DNA of 64,000 bases, taken from NCBI RefSeq assembly GCF_019059575.1, contig NW_024881538.1:558001-622000 (forward strand), written 5' to 3'. A model generated the notes under the pieces. The model was not told the origin of the DNA, did not search any database, and was given only the letters and a program-made list of their open reading frames with translations. This DNA comes from Amphibalanus amphitrite. Taxonomy: Eukaryota > Arthropoda > Thecostraca > Balanomorpha > Balanidae. Below are positions 23,075-34,734 of this stretch, in pieces (positions within the stretch are counted from its first letter, which is position 1; each line of letters starts with the position of its first letter). Made by a program: the position numbers and the translations under genes.

Positions 23075-25007
23075 CACTGAGAAAAAAAATTATTCCCCTG
23101 GAACACCTTTAAGGGTGTGTACCAAACTGCACCTCGCTGGGGTGTCAGACGGGTGTCACTTTTGACACCAATGCAGGTGTCATTGGGAATGAAACACCGG
23201 GTGTCTGACACCCTTTTAGGTGTCTGATACCCTTTTGGGTGCACACCCAAAAGGGTGTCAGACACCCGGTGTTTGATTCCCAATGACACCTGTATTGGTG
23301 TCAAAAGTGACACCCGTCTGACACCCCAGCGAGGTGCAGTTTGGTACACACCCTTAAAGGTGTTACGAGAGTGTCCATTGGATGCCAAAAAAGGTGTCGA
23401 CACATTCTTACATTTATTGGTTCAAACAGGCATATCGCATACAATGGCATTCCTATCTTGTATACAGCAACAAACTATAAAGTACAAAAAATATGGGCCC
23501 TATATTTACGGAGAAATCCAATGAAAACTCACCGAAACACATCGGGTCCATTCACAGTGAGAAGTTGCTCGCATTTCAGCAATGATAATTAACCGTCGAT
23601 TATCTCCAACCAGATGTTATTCCGCAGTTCACTTGCTTTCGTTTCCATGGTGCAATGCTGTGTTGTCATCCTCACTCCAGACTTCAAATTTCACCGAGTA
23701 CTGCCCGCCTCGTCATTTGAATAAACACGGAGCAAGCTACAAATAAAAGCTAAACATTATCATTAACGCACAATCACTTGAAGAAGTACACTGCGAACAA
23801 CGTTCGGCGCCACTATATCCACATAAATTCAAAAAAAGCCCTGCCATCACTCACACCGCACACGCACCACGTGGCACGCCGCCGCCAACTGAAATCTAAC
23901 GGCTTTCCTGCAAGGTGGCGCTTTTTGATCTTCGCATGGTTGACGCCGTGACTAGCACACAAATGACGTCACACAATGAAGCTTGCTGATTGGGTAATGA
24001 TTCAAACCACTGGACCTGCTGTGGTTTCTAGCAGTGCTACGGAGTCAGAGTCGGAGTCTGATGGAGTTGGCAGTTCTGGCCGGAATAGGAGTCCATTTTG
24101 GAAGACAGAGCGGGAGTGCGAGTCACTGAAAATCCGTTAGACACCGCATCCCTGGTTCCTAACACAAGTGACGTCAGAACAATTTATGTGATGATTTAGG
24201 TTCGAATACACGACAGCTTTCAAACATTTCATGACTCATGCTGGAATGTTCCTCAACAAATGACAACACACGTGAAGGTATCACAAGGGTATCAGATCCC
24301 TTTTAAGGAACATTTTTGTTTACACCTTTTGAAGTGTTGATGGTTTAGGGTGTTTGACACCCGAATGGATGTTGGTGTAGGACACCCATTAATGTGTCTT
24401 TCTGAATCCCATCATGGTGTGTTTAAAAGCGCGTTGCACTTGAAGGTTGTCATCGTGGTGTTGTACACCTCCATGATTCCCAAAACAACATTTTTGACAC
24501 CAATCTGGGCGTTATATATGACACTGCAATGATGTCCGACACCCGTGAGACACCCCATGGGAATATTTTTCCTATTTTTTTTTTCACGCTGTTTTTGGTG
24601 TCAGATCCTTTTGCAACTTGCAAGTGTCAATGTGACACCTCTAGCAGTGTCGGACACTCTTAACATTCCGCTTCAATAAATGGCAACACCTGTGAAGGCA
24701 TCATAAGGGTGTCAGATGCTTTTAAAAGAACATTTTTGACACCTTTTAGGGTATTTGATACCTTAGTGTTTGATACCCGGATGGGTGTGGGTGTCGGACA
24801 CCTATTAAGGTGTCATGCTGAATCCCATTAAGGTATATCTAAACGCTCGCATGCGAACGAACACTTGAAAGGGTGTCATCGTGGTGTTGTACACCTTAAT
24901 GATTCCCTAAACAGCATTTTTCAACACCAATCTGGGTGTTCGATGACACCTCCAATGGTGTCTGACACCCGTAAAACACCCCTGGGGAATAATTTTTTTT
25001 CTCAGTG
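23075..25007. mobile_element. TA-flanked miniature element with GGTGTC-rich subterminal arrays
   Basis: The ends are perfect inverted repeats of at least 24 bp beginning CACTGAGAAAAAAAATTATT (23075 on) and its complement (to 25007). A TA dinucleotide lies immediately outside each end (23073-23074, 25008-25009). That is the Tc1/mariner-type pattern. The interior is built of GGTGTC/GACACC words at both ends (23100-23400, 24280-25000). No transposase is present. A decayed GGAGTCGGAGT-type insertion lies inside at 24036-24150. Confidence 0.85.
23100..23370. repeat. 270-bp near-perfect palindrome within the element
   Basis: The two halves meet at about 23246 around GGGTGCACACCC. Arms carry GGGTGTGTACCAAACTGCAC and its complement and the GTGTCAGACGGGTGTC motif, with only scattered mismatches over about 125 bp each. 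The fold would be one long hairpin rich in GGTGTC words. Confidence 0.85.
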
Positions 25008-25431
25008 TAGGCGTATGAACAAGAGGGTACATGCCCCCCCCCCACTTTTCAGCCATTTTTTTTAAAGATGTTTTTTATTTTTTAATCAACTTCCTACAAA
25101 ACTAAGCAGGAAAGGGTTCAGCAAGGCGAGATGAGCACAAAACTGCAAAAAAAATTCTTCATAGGGGTATTGGGGCTCCCACAAAGTGGCATTGTAGTTT
25201 CGCACACACACACACACTTTTCGTGAGGTTCCTACGCCCATGAATGTTGTCCACTGACCACTGACCACCACTGAGCAACTTTCGCCCACGAGGAAGGTTG
25301 CTCGCTCCTAGCGATAGCTACAGCTGTATTTAGGCCAGGGCCTTGGCTACAGCTACATCTAGGTACCAGAAGAGATTGCTGAACTAGCGACATCTGTCCA
25401 ACTCACTAGCGACATCTGTCCAACAGACCCT

Positions 25432-25930
25432 GGGTCTGTTCCCGTCGCTCCTCCCAAAAAATCTCGGATGAGCTTGGATGAACTTGTAGGAGAGCCGTTT
25501 CAGAGGAGCCACGGGAACATTTTTGCGAGGAAATCAGCTGTTTGCGGGCTGTAACGGTCGGCGATTTATGGCGCGCAAACATAGATTCAGAGATAATAAT
25601 CGCTTTCTAATAAAATAACCAAAGATAAATATCGAGCATTACTATTAAAAGATATCCCATCCTCATCGATCACTAAAATCAATTCCACTTCCCTCAAATC
25701 TCATTTATAAACAATTCACATTTGTATTACGTGCGCCAAATATGTCTACGCAGAGCCTCCTCCAAAAATCCAACTTTCGTTTGGGATGAGGGAGGAGGCA
25801 AATAGTGGTGGTGAGATGTGAAATCAAGATGAGCTTGGAGGAGCTTGGAGGAGCGACGGGAACGATTTTTTGAAACGAGAGGAGGTTAGAGGAGCTTGGA
25901 GGAGGTTGGAGGAGCGACGGGAACAAACCC
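25432..25930. mobile_element. short inverted-repeat element with GGAGGAGC-rich ends
   Basis: Left end GGGTCTGTTCCCGTCGCTCC and right end complement (to 25930) are inverted with one mismatch over about 24 bp. Further GGAGGAGCTTGGAGGAG repeats lie inside the right end, with matching GAGCTTGGATGA inside the left. CATCTGTCCAAC occurs on both flanks (twice on the left, once on the right), but not in a position that clearly makes it the target duplication. No transposase is visible. Confidence 0.65.
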
Positions 25931-26473
25931 CATCTGTCCAACTTACTTTGAACACAAATGGTCCAATATGAGCAATAAGCAGAGCTGGGCAAGTGAGTTC
26001 CTTTAGTGCGTTCCTGCGTTCTTCCGTACGTACGCACCGCCCTTTTTAGGAACGCAAGAACGCAGGAACGCAAGGTTTTTCAAAGGAACGCAAGTAAGAG
26101 GAACGCACCACCCGAAATTTTGAAGCGTTCCTGCGTTCTTGCGGAACCACCCGAAAAATTATATTGCTGCCAATGACCTCTGTGTCAAATGTTTGAATCT
26201 CGAGTACGTGTGTTTGCCGGTAGAGGCGTCACTTGTCGGTCGAATCGAAGAAGGCTTGCTTAGATTTAGTGGTGATGTTTACTATTCGATTCGGTTTCAG
26301 GCATTAAATGTGTAAAGATTTTTAGTGGTGATGTTTACTATTCGGTTCAGTTTCAGGCATTAAATGTGTAAAATAAATATGATAACTTTTACTAAGATAC
26401 ATCTTTTAACTTAACTATTGTTTTTAAGCAGGTCGTATTTTTGTTGAAAACCCTACGGATGATGTTCGTAAAA

Positions 26474-28539
26474 CCACGGATCACATAACGGATCGGCAAC
26501 TCCCCCCCGCGACCTGTCTCCCCTGCCACCTGGTGGGCATTTAGGTGAACTATCTTCACTAAGGACGCGGCCGGCCTCGTGCGTGTTGAAGGCGTCGTGT
26601 CGGAGCCAATTAAGTGATTTTTCTGCGGAACATGGTTTCTCAGCTAGCTCAGAAGATATCTATGGTATAAATGAGAATGGCAAGAATCGTTAGAGACAGG
26701 TTAAGTATTTGAGATTGTATCCTTTGTCATGAAAATCGTTGTTTTCATACCCACGTGGGCGACCTAACGTCCATCGCGAAATTGGTAATTTTCCGATCGT
26801 TGTCATCTCTTACATATATTTCATGAGTATATTTTTGACAAATATTCATCTGCCGATTAAATTAAACCTGTAACTTTCACAAATATACTTGCATAAAGCA
26901 TAAACCCACGCCGGGCCGGTACACGGTACCAACCGCGCCGGGCCGAGGGTGTATGAAACCCCCGCCCCCTCCCCCCTAACTCGGCTTCTGGGCCACGTAG
27001 TCACACGGGGTAAGCGGCATTCCAAAGAGCGTAAGAAATAATGGCGGGAATACTCGGTCATTTTTAGGTCAGGTCAAAGGTCAGGTCACCAGAGGTCATT
27101 AAAGGCAAATTTTGTCTATTTCAACAATTTTCGAAACACCCGACGCATAACTTGGGAACTAACAGAACTACAGCGCCGCGGAAAAGCGCATTCGATAGCT
27201 CTTTCACAGGTCTTTCCGAGTTGTATTCTTAGATTTGACCTCAGGTCAACGGTTTAGCCTCCAGAGGGCAAAAACTAAAAAAATAGCCGTGTTTACGAAA
27301 ACGTTTTTTTCGGCAATAACTTTTGACTCAAAAGAGCCATGACATTACTTTTGCCAGCATCGTGTTCCTCTCGCCAAGACGCGTCGAATGAACTATAATT
27401 TGACCTTGAAAGGTCAACTTGAAAACTTGACCTCAGGTCAAGGTCATGACCTGACCGGAAAAGGTCATGCTGCATATCAGTCGATCTGCAACGTCGAGCC
27501 GAACACATCTGAGGCGTTTTCAGCGCTCTAGCGCACCTCTATCAGAAGTTATTAGCGAAAAACTGTTAGATTCTGTTCGTGACCTGAGATGACCTCGGGG
27601 ACATAACGAGGGGTCACAGTTGCCATTTTCCGGTTCAGTGTGTCAATTTTACCTACATTTCGATGTTTGAGAGTGTCTAGAATAGCGTTCGTGCAAAACA
27701 GACGCTTTTCAATTTTCTCCCATTGACTTATTTATAATGGAGAGGCCGCAAAATTGACCTGACCTTAGGTCACCGATATCAAACTTCCGAGATGAACATT
27801 TTATAGATAATGTTGCTCTTATCAATCGCTGAAAGATTCAAGGCAATCGATCATTCGGTGTAGCTATGACGAGCATTCTTATTTTTTCTGAGGTGAGGTC
27901 ACTTGGCGTAATCTGGTGCCCTGACCTAAGGCGATCTGGGTCTGCAATTTTCACATGTGCGGAAAAGATGCACGAACAGGTATGCCAAAAACGGGCGCTC
28001 CCCGCCGCCGTATTTGAGATATCTGCGAAAAAACGCAGGGGGGGGGGGGTGTTCAAACAACCCCCGGCCCGGCGCGGGTTAAGAGACCATTGCAGAGCCG
28101 GAAAGGTTATAGGAATTGGGAGAAACGTTGGTCTGGACAGGCACCCTAGAGAGTCACCAGGGCTGAGCCCGTCCGAATGGACAGGCCGACAGCCCCCAAA
28201 GCACTCTCTGCACCCGGCTACGGGTGTGCTCCCTTGGGAGCAGTGGTGCGCTTCAAGGGAGCAGCCCGCATGAGATAAGGTTGCCTGTCCAGCCCGGATC
28301 GAGAGCTGCTGCGTGGAGGAGAAGGATTTGAACTTGATCTGAACATCCTGAGGATGAAAACGACGGACGGGTGTTGCGTTCACACCCGTTTCCCCGTGCC
28401 TTTTAACACTGGTTGCGGCGGGCGGCCGACTCCCCTCCTTAGTGAAGATATCCGCGCCGCTAGATGGCAGCCCGCTCCGCGGGTACACCGATAACAATGG
28501 GAAGCGGGGAGAGTTGCCGATCCGTTAGGTGATCCGTGG
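26474..28539. mobile_element. nested element with 29-bp inverted ends
   Basis: The ends begin CCACGGATCAC and continue to a GGATCGGCAACTC stretch, inverted at 28511-28539 with a single mismatch in 29 positions. A TAAAA word lies directly outside both ends and may be the target duplication. A minus-strand open frame (27838-28497) covers the right part; its central 90 residues are not low-complexity but were not recognised. Class unknown. Confidence 0.65.
26900..28082. mobile_element. TTAA-family element, copy D
   Basis: This is a diverged copy of the element at 53934-56152 with the same internal order: AACTCGGCTTCTGGGCCACG, then TCAGGTCAAAGGTCAGGTCA, then a GGGCAAAAACT segment, then the G-run/C-run hairpin and GGCGCGGGTTAA at 28071-28082. 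The left end (AAACCCACGCCGGG) has decayed from TTAACCC. It lacks the internal insertion present in the 53934 copy and so shows the near-empty site, with GGTCAACGG where the other copy has GTTAA...TTAACGG. Confidence 0.75.
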
Positions 28540-28968
28540 TAAAACGTATTTCAGATATTCGATTCGGAAAAGAGATGTCGAGTTGCTTTTCGGCCCCACG
28601 TCGCCATTCTGGGTATTCTGTGATCGATTCGCCCCGTGTTTGGTTGGGCCCGCGCCGCGTGGTTCGGCGGTATTTTTGAGGGAGGAACGCAGGAACGCAG
28701 GAACGCTAACGCACCGAACGAAAAAAAAAATGAGGAACGCTATTCCAGGAACGCACTAACCGCGGCCGGAGGAACGCAGGAACGCTAACGCACTACCGAA
28801 AATCGAGGAACGCGCCCAGCTCTGGCAATAAGCAATCTAACTGGTCTCGAATTCGATCATAGACCACTATATGTCATAGACATAGACTCGATCATAGACC
28901 AATATTAAGTGGTCTATCTATGTCTCGATGTATGTTAGCTAAATGCTAATGAAACCGGCACACAGAAT

Positions 28969-29269
28969 CAGGGCTGCGGAGTCGGAGTCGGAGTCGGAGT
29001 CGGAGTCGGTCGGAGTCGACAGTTGTGACCGGAGTCGGAGTCGGAGTCGGAGTCGATTTTAGAAACCCGAGCCGGAGCCGGAGTCGGAGTCACCGAAAAT
29101 CTACCGACTCCGCAGCCCTGCTAGGTCTGCGGAGTCAGAGTCGGGAGTTGGAGTCGGTCGGAGTCGACAATTCTGCCCGGAGTCGGAGTCGGAGTCGGAG
29201 CTGGTTTTTTAAAGCCGGAGTCGGAGTCGGAGTCGGAGTCGCCGAAAATCCATCGACTCCGCAGCCCTG
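28969..29269. mobile_element. hAT-type miniature element built of GGAGTC repeats
   Basis: The ends are CAGGGCTGCGGAGTCGG at 28969 and CCGCAGCCCTG ending at 29269. The 8-bp target duplication CACAGAAT is exact at 28961-28968 and 29270-29277. The interior is (GGAGTC)n in two blocks, each ending in GAAAATC-type sequence and CGACTCCGCAGCCCTG, so the element looks like a head-to-tail dimer with an internal end at about 29108-29120. A decayed relative lies at 24036-24150. Confidence 0.88.
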
Positions 29270-29277
29270 CACAGAAT

Positions 29278-30236
29278 GTAAAAGAAGCTGACTGACCTCA
29301 TGGCGAGAGTAACACTGTAAAAAACTAAAAATATACCACAGAAAATGAGGAATCCATTTCCCTCTATTTGGACAAAGCGTCGTGCCGCCTGCCACCATTG
29401 TCATTTTCGTTCAGGATATTGATGTTGGTCGTCATGATCCATCGCCCTCCGCCGTCCGCGGCCCGCGCAACCCAATCAAATCAAATCAAAATATGCTGCA
29501 GCCGCAGACGCGTTGAACTACGGCATCCGTTGAAACTTTGCAATATTCCCTCTCACTCTAGCCGAGCTGACTCGACTTATTGGGAGTCAAGAGTCAAATC
29601 AAAATGAGTATGCATGCAAATGAGTCACTAGTTCAATGATCTCGAAATGATTGAGTTTTTCATATTCCTAAAGCATATGTGATGTCACTGGATCGATTAA
29701 GTTTGTGTCAAAATCAAGGCCTTATGAACGCAAAATGTGAAATCAAAATACAAATTTCTTTAAAAATATACTCTGAAATAGAATTCAAGCATCCTTTCTA
29801 TGTATAAAACAGAATTCTTTTCTTTTACAGCTTCTGAACTCGAGTGCACAGATAAATAGATAAATGAATAAATTTGATTCGTCAAAATTTGTGACGTCAA
29901 AATTAATTTACCCTACGAAGGATCTCTTATGACGTTGCGACGAATTCGGCGCTCGTCATTTCACTGGTAGTCGTCGAGAGAGAAAGTGTGTTGATTAGGG
30001 GGACTTGATCTCATTACAATTACAGGGCAATATTATATCAATGAGGTTGTCACTTGTGTAAATGATTCACTGATTTCAATTTTTTAATTGTTGAAAGACT
30101 GTGGGTACCTATTTAGTTGCGAGCCGTGTCCAAGTCGGCTTTATTTTCATCTCGACCTTCAAGATTCGACTAGCGTCTAGCACTTTGAAACAGGTGAGAA
30201 AGTACCTAGTTATGCAGAGTTAATCTTAACTTCCCT
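29278..30236. other. unassigned AT-rich sequence
   Basis: No gene is recognised. A (AATCA)n-like tract is at 29471-29490. The rest is AT-rich with no long frames. It leads up to a LINE-type 3' end and may be its non-coding body. Confidence 0.35.
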
Positions 30237-30237
30237 G

Positions 30238-30313
30238 ACCCAACCTTATCTTATGGGCGCTGATGACCATTGCAGTCCGGGCGCCCTAAAATCCCAGATC
30301 ATCATCATCACAA
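30238..30313 (+). mobile_element. 3' terminus of a LINE or LINE-dependent SINE
   Basis: The segment ATGGGCGCTGATGACCATTG, then AGTCCGGGCGCCCTAAAAT, then a (CATCAT)n tail matches the hairpin-plus-microsatellite 3' ends I know from arthropod non-LTR retrotransposons (GGGCGC stem, GATGACC loop, ATC-repeat tail). The short hairpin GGGCGC/GCGCCC is visible. No reverse-transcriptase coding sequence is upstream, so this is a 5'-truncated LINE or a SINE using that LINE's tail. Confidence 0.6.
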
Positions 30314-30473
30314 CCTAACCTCAAACCTATAAATAGGCAATAGTGGCTAGAGCGGGGTATTAGTATATATAAGGTCCGAGTGGCGAACCGATTATGAAAA
30401 GCATACTATACGATGTATTTTGAACTCCTCATTTCATATCTGATAGTTATTCCTTCTGGAACCAAGTATCAAA

Positions 30474-31081
30474 CAGTGCTGCCAGATTTGGAGGATTTCC
30501 GCAAATCTGGAGGATTTTGAACTCTATTTGCGGACAAATTTCGCTTTCGGAGGATTTTTGATTCTGGAGGAAAATCTGGAGGATTTGTCGCCCGATTATT
30601 ATATTCAATTTCATGGAAAAATATAACACATTCAAGACTAAAAAGGCATTTTCCTGCCAAGCGTCACCCTACCCGTTAGGATATACCACGTCCTTTATCA
30701 CCGTGAGACTGCAGAATGTCTCAGTCTGTAGCTATATCTACGAGGGTGCCAAACTACTGGCGGATCTTAGGGGGACATTTGGGGCAAATGCCCCCGGTTC
30801 CCCTGCAGCGCCCGAAATCGACGAAAATTTTCGTTTCTTTTTGGAGGATAAAACGAAAACGAAACAACTTTTATAAGAAAAAGTATCTTTTAAACTGCAC
30901 AGCAGTGCGAAAGGATTCGAAATCCGATGAGTTTTTAGAATTTGGTGAAACTTTTTTGGGGGTATAGCCCCCCGCAGCGTCCAAGACCGCCTTTCTATAT
31001 CTACCAATAGGATTTGGAGGAATCTGGAGGATTTTTGTAACTGATCTGGAGGATTACAGCCTTCCCCATCTGGCAGCACTG
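30474..31081. mobile_element. hAT-type miniature element with exact 8-bp target duplication
   Basis: CAGTGCTGCCAGAT (30474-30487) and its exact complement (31068-31081) are the ends. GTATCAAA is duplicated at 30466-30473 and 31082-31089. TCTGGAGGATTT words are repeated inside both ends (30495-30580, 31010-31055). The centre (30740-31000) carries a second repeat type with CGACGAAAATTT that also occurs at about 31455, so an older insertion is probably nested here. Confidence 0.88.
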
Positions 31082-32418
31082 GTATCAAAGCACCTATAAA
31101 CATGGGTGAAACTTTGACATCACCATTGGGGTCCCAAACGTCCAAGGGGGCCAAGGGGGTCCATTTAGTGGGGGCCTCCAAGCAATTAGGGGCCTCCAAT
31201 TGCGGAAGCGGTAATTTACGAACCACGCCAGGGCCTCCTCTAAGAAATTTTCATTTGGGGACCAGAGGCTCAGAAGCCAAACCTGGGGTACCTACCCCCA
31301 AATCCAGTTTTCTCATTGGATTTAGGCCACTTATTTTTCGTCACAGCTCTGATGCCATGATTTTTTTTTGAATATTGATAAAGAGATGGTAGGTCTGGTG
31401 GATCCAGGCCAGCAGGGTGACATTGTATATAAATATCCCCCGCGGCATCCAAAATCGACGAAAATTTCTGGCTTTTTCACTGTTGACAATAAAACATAAT
31501 GCCTTTATTATACAAAAAAATTAACGGCACAGCATTGCGCAAGGAATCTAGCTGTAAGCCTACCCCAGAAAATGTGAGGGTTAACCTTCGCCCGCACCTG
31601 GGGGGAGGGTCGCCACCCCCAAGTTAGTTTTTCTGCTCTACACTTAACATTTTGAAAGCTAAAACCTGATTTTTTTTTATAGCTGCTTTTCTATCATTTC
31701 TCAGCGTCCATTGAAAATTTCAAGTTTCTGTGGCTTTTGGGTTTGGAGATATGACCTTGTTCTTCAGGTCATGTCATGTCCTAAATGACGAATACCCAAT
31801 ATCTTGTGATGGCTATGGGCCTTGTGAGCTTTTGACGCGCTGATTTCGGCTTTTTTGCCAGTCTTACCTCCCACCTATCATTGAACATGTTGTTCTGCGA
31901 TGTACAGATGTCAGGGTCAAGGCCAACCTAGGTCATCTAAAATAATTGCGCTTTAGGCAAGCTGAATTTACTTTTCGTGAAGTTTCTTTGACTGTATGTT
32001 TAGTAAAAGCTTCTCAGTTCATGATCAAGTGTAATAGGGACACACAAACCGATCTGTGCGTGTGCACACATCAGTACATACACCGACATACACAGACATA
32101 CAAACACATATCATTAACCTTGACCTAACTTGACGTGAAATGACCACAGCCAGCAAATCAGTCGGATAGTGTGACAAAGAGCTGTTCTAGCTGGCTTGGC
32201 ACCAATACGGCAGCGTCATCGGTATATGATGGGTTGGCCCGCTGCTTGTGTTGTGTAGGTATCTTATTCGACATCACCACAATTTTTTTTTCTTACAAGA
32301 TATACCGATGACGTCAAGAGCAACAGATTCTTTGGGAAGAGACGAATCCAATGATACCAATTTTACCTCATCAGGTCAGTCATTGACCTTCCAGGTCAGG
32401 TCAAACTAAAGAATGTTG

Positions 32419-33871
32419 AATTAAAATGAAATCGGACTTACTCCACAAGAGTTCGTTGGGTCGGAGCTTTCGAATTGTATTACAATTCTTCGTCAGCGAG
32501 AGTCGTATCGGATGTTAAGATCGAATCGAAGGTACAGTGCGGATCGAACAAAATATGGGTCGGACAGGAGGGTCTCTGAGGCAACTAGTTGGTCTTGAAA
32601 TAAACATACAAACACTGGGAAAACACGTGAATAATAACAGGATGCACACTTACTAGAAAAAGCCTGTAAAATGGGTATAAAACACACTAGTAAAATATCT
32701 AATACAAAATATAGGCAGGTAGGTAAAAATACAGTTAATGACATGTAAAAAATTGCATAGATTAGGTGCAAACAGTACCTAAAGCAGAGATAAAGCTTTA
32801 CAAAAACACGAATAGTAAACTAGACTAAGATATAAAATATCAAAATGATAATTTCTATAAATGAACTTTTTAACGGCAGAAACGGCGAATAATGGGAAGC
32901 CACCTGTCTTGCAGCAGGGCACCAGAGTTGCGGTTCACATTCGCGTCATTGGGTGACACTAGGACGGCTTCCCGCCGTCCCACGGTCCGAATGTAGGCCG
33001 ATTCGAGAAGGAGTCTCATCTGGTGGTGGCAGGCACGGTTCAGGATTTTGGCGTCGTCGAAGGCCGGCGTGCAGTCCCGGTGCGTGCTGAACGCTGAAGC
33101 GTTGGCTCTGGAGCGGACCGAGCCAGCCCAGCTCTCTCGGTGCTCGCGGACTCTGGTTCCAAGTTCTCGGTCCGTTTCTCCGATGTAGACGACCGGGTCA
33201 CCTTCTACCCGGCAGGAGCACTCGATGCAGTAGATGACATTGCTCTCCTGCTGCTTGGGTAGACGGTGCTTGGCTTGGCTACAGAGGAGGGTCCCGATGG
33301 TCTGCGACGGCTTCGACACGAGCTGAATGCCGATCTTGTTGGCTTCTCGCTTCAGTTGGTAGAAGCAGGGACCAGCGAACGGAACCGAAAGAGTTCATTT
33401 ATAGAAATTATCATTTTGATATTTTATATCTTAGTCTAGTTTACTATTCGTGTTTTTGTAAAGCTTTATCTCTGCTTTAGGTACTGTTTGCACCTAATCT
33501 ATGCAATTTTTTACATGTCATTAACTGTATTTTTACCTACCTGCCTATATTTTGTATTAGATATTTTACTAGTGTGTTTTATACCCATTTTACAGGCTTT
33601 TTCTAGTAAGTGTGCATCCTGTTATTATTCACGTGTTTTCCCAGTGTTTGTATGTTTATTTCAAGACCAACTAGTTGCCTCAGAGACCCTCCTGTCCGAC
33701 CCATATTTTGTTCGATCCGCACTGTACCTTCGATTCGATCTTAACATCCGATACGACTCTCGCTGACGAAGAATTGTAATACAATTCGAAAGCTCCGACC
33801 CAACGAACTCTTGTGGAGTAAGTCCGATTTCATTTTAATTCACAATTCATCTCCACATCATGTCTTTAAAT
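32419..33871 (-). mobile_element. 5'-truncated Penelope-like element with inverted 3'UTR copy
   Basis: A 13-bp direct repeat CTAAAGAATGTTG flanks the element (32406-32418 and 33872-33884). Reading on the minus strand, the order is an inverted copy of the 3'UTR (33393-33841), a truncated coding piece (33393-32870), then the 3'UTR itself (32866 down to 32419). The two 3'UTR copies are 448 bp each and look identical: the 92-codon frame in them is the same on both strands. Inverted or tandem partial copies with variable target duplications are typical of Penelope-like elements. About 30 extra bases lie between the right arm and the right duplication. Confidence 0.88.
32870..33393 (-). CDS. Penelope-like element GIY-YIG endonuclease, 5'-truncated
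   Basis: The minus-strand frame ends in a TAA at 32870-32872. The 149 residues from the alternative start at 33319 contain N-V-I-Y-C-I-E-C-S-C at 27-36 and V-V-Y-I-G-E-T at 43-49, the two halves of the GIY-YIG nuclease core, with the catalytic-type Arg and His in R-V-R-E-H at 56-60. Upstream in the same frame, VPFAGPCFYQLK and then an I-G-I-Q-L-V-S-K-P stretch correspond to the linker that joins the reverse transcriptase to the endonuclease in Penelope-like proteins. The reverse transcriptase itself is missing: the frame runs into the inverted 3'UTR copy at 33393. The enzyme would nick DNA for target-primed integration, but this copy cannot be autonomous. No internal stop is seen in the remaining part. 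Confidence 0.85.
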
Positions 33872-34734
33872 CTAAAGAATGTTGCTGTTTGGGGTCACCG
33901 TTGCCCGTTGGAATATCACGTGCGCTGCTCATCATATACCGATAACGCTGTCGTATTGTGGTGCCAAGCCACCTAGAACCTCTTTGTCACACTATCCGAC
34001 TAGGTTTTTGCTGGCTGTGGTCATTTCAGGTCAAGTTAGCTCAAGGTCAATGACATGTGTTTGCATGTCTGTGTGTGTCTGTGTGTATACTGATGTGTGC
34101 ACCGATTGTGAATGTGTCCATCTTACATGAGATCATGAACTGAGAAGCTTTTACCAAAAATGCAGTCAAAGAAACTTCACGAAAGTAAATTCAGCTCGCC
34201 TAAAACGCAATATTTTTAGACGACCTAGGTTGACCTTGACCCTGACCCTGGCATGTCTACATCATTGAACAACATGTTCCATGATAGGTGGGAGGTAAGA
34301 CTGACAAAAAAGGCCGAAATCAAGGTGTCAAAAGCTCACAAGACCCAACGCCAACGCAAGATATTGGGTATCCGTCATTTGGGTTATGACATTACCTGAA
34401 GAAATAGGTCATATCTCCGAAACCAAAAACCACAGAAACTTGAAATTTTCAGTGGACGCTAAAAAAGGATAGAGCAGCAGCTATACCTACGAAACATCCG
34501 ACTTCTAGCAATCAAAATGTTTAGTGCAGAGCAGAAAAAACTACCTAGGGCGGGGGGGGGGGTGGCAACTACTGCCCCCCCCCATGTGCGGACGAGGATT
34601 ACCTAAGTAATTTGAATATCAGGAAATAATTTATCAAATCAGGTATTCCAACAGAGTCCCGCTTTTTATAGGTGACCTCCGATTTGTGTTGCATCTAAGT
34701 TGCCCAGGGGGCCTCTTATTTGTAATTGTAGGTA

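Larger units (their letters stand above)
25980..28824. mobile_element. hAT-type element with exact 8-bp target duplication, carrying nested elements
   Basis: CAGAGCTGGGC (25980-25990) and GCCCAGCTCTG (28814-28824) are perfect inverted ends, flanked by GCAATAAG at 25972-25979 and 28825-28832. Both the CAGRGNTGGGC-type end and the 8-bp duplication are standard for hAT elements. Subterminal GGAACGCA repeats occur at both sides (26005-26140, 28680-28810). The interior contains an inverted-repeat element (26474-28539), which in turn holds a TTAA-family element (26900-28082). No hAT transposase is left. Confidence 0.9.
31690..34535. repeat. old diverged palindrome, arms of about 0.6 kb
   Basis: Left arm (about 31690-32260) and right arm (about 33925-34535) are inverted copies. 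Matching segments are AAATTTCAAGTTTCTGTGGC with its right-arm counterpart, the CCCAATATCTTG segment, and GAAATGACCACAGCCAGCAA followed by GTCGGATAGTGTGACAAAGA. Divergence is appreciable, with many substitutions and small gaps. The loop between the arms was later hit by a Penelope-like element. Confidence 0.8.

Noticed and set aside
32493-33766. Identical 92-codon frames on opposite strands
   Set aside because: They are the two inverted copies of the Penelope 3'UTR. The frame lies after the endonuclease stop codon, so it is not a likely gene.
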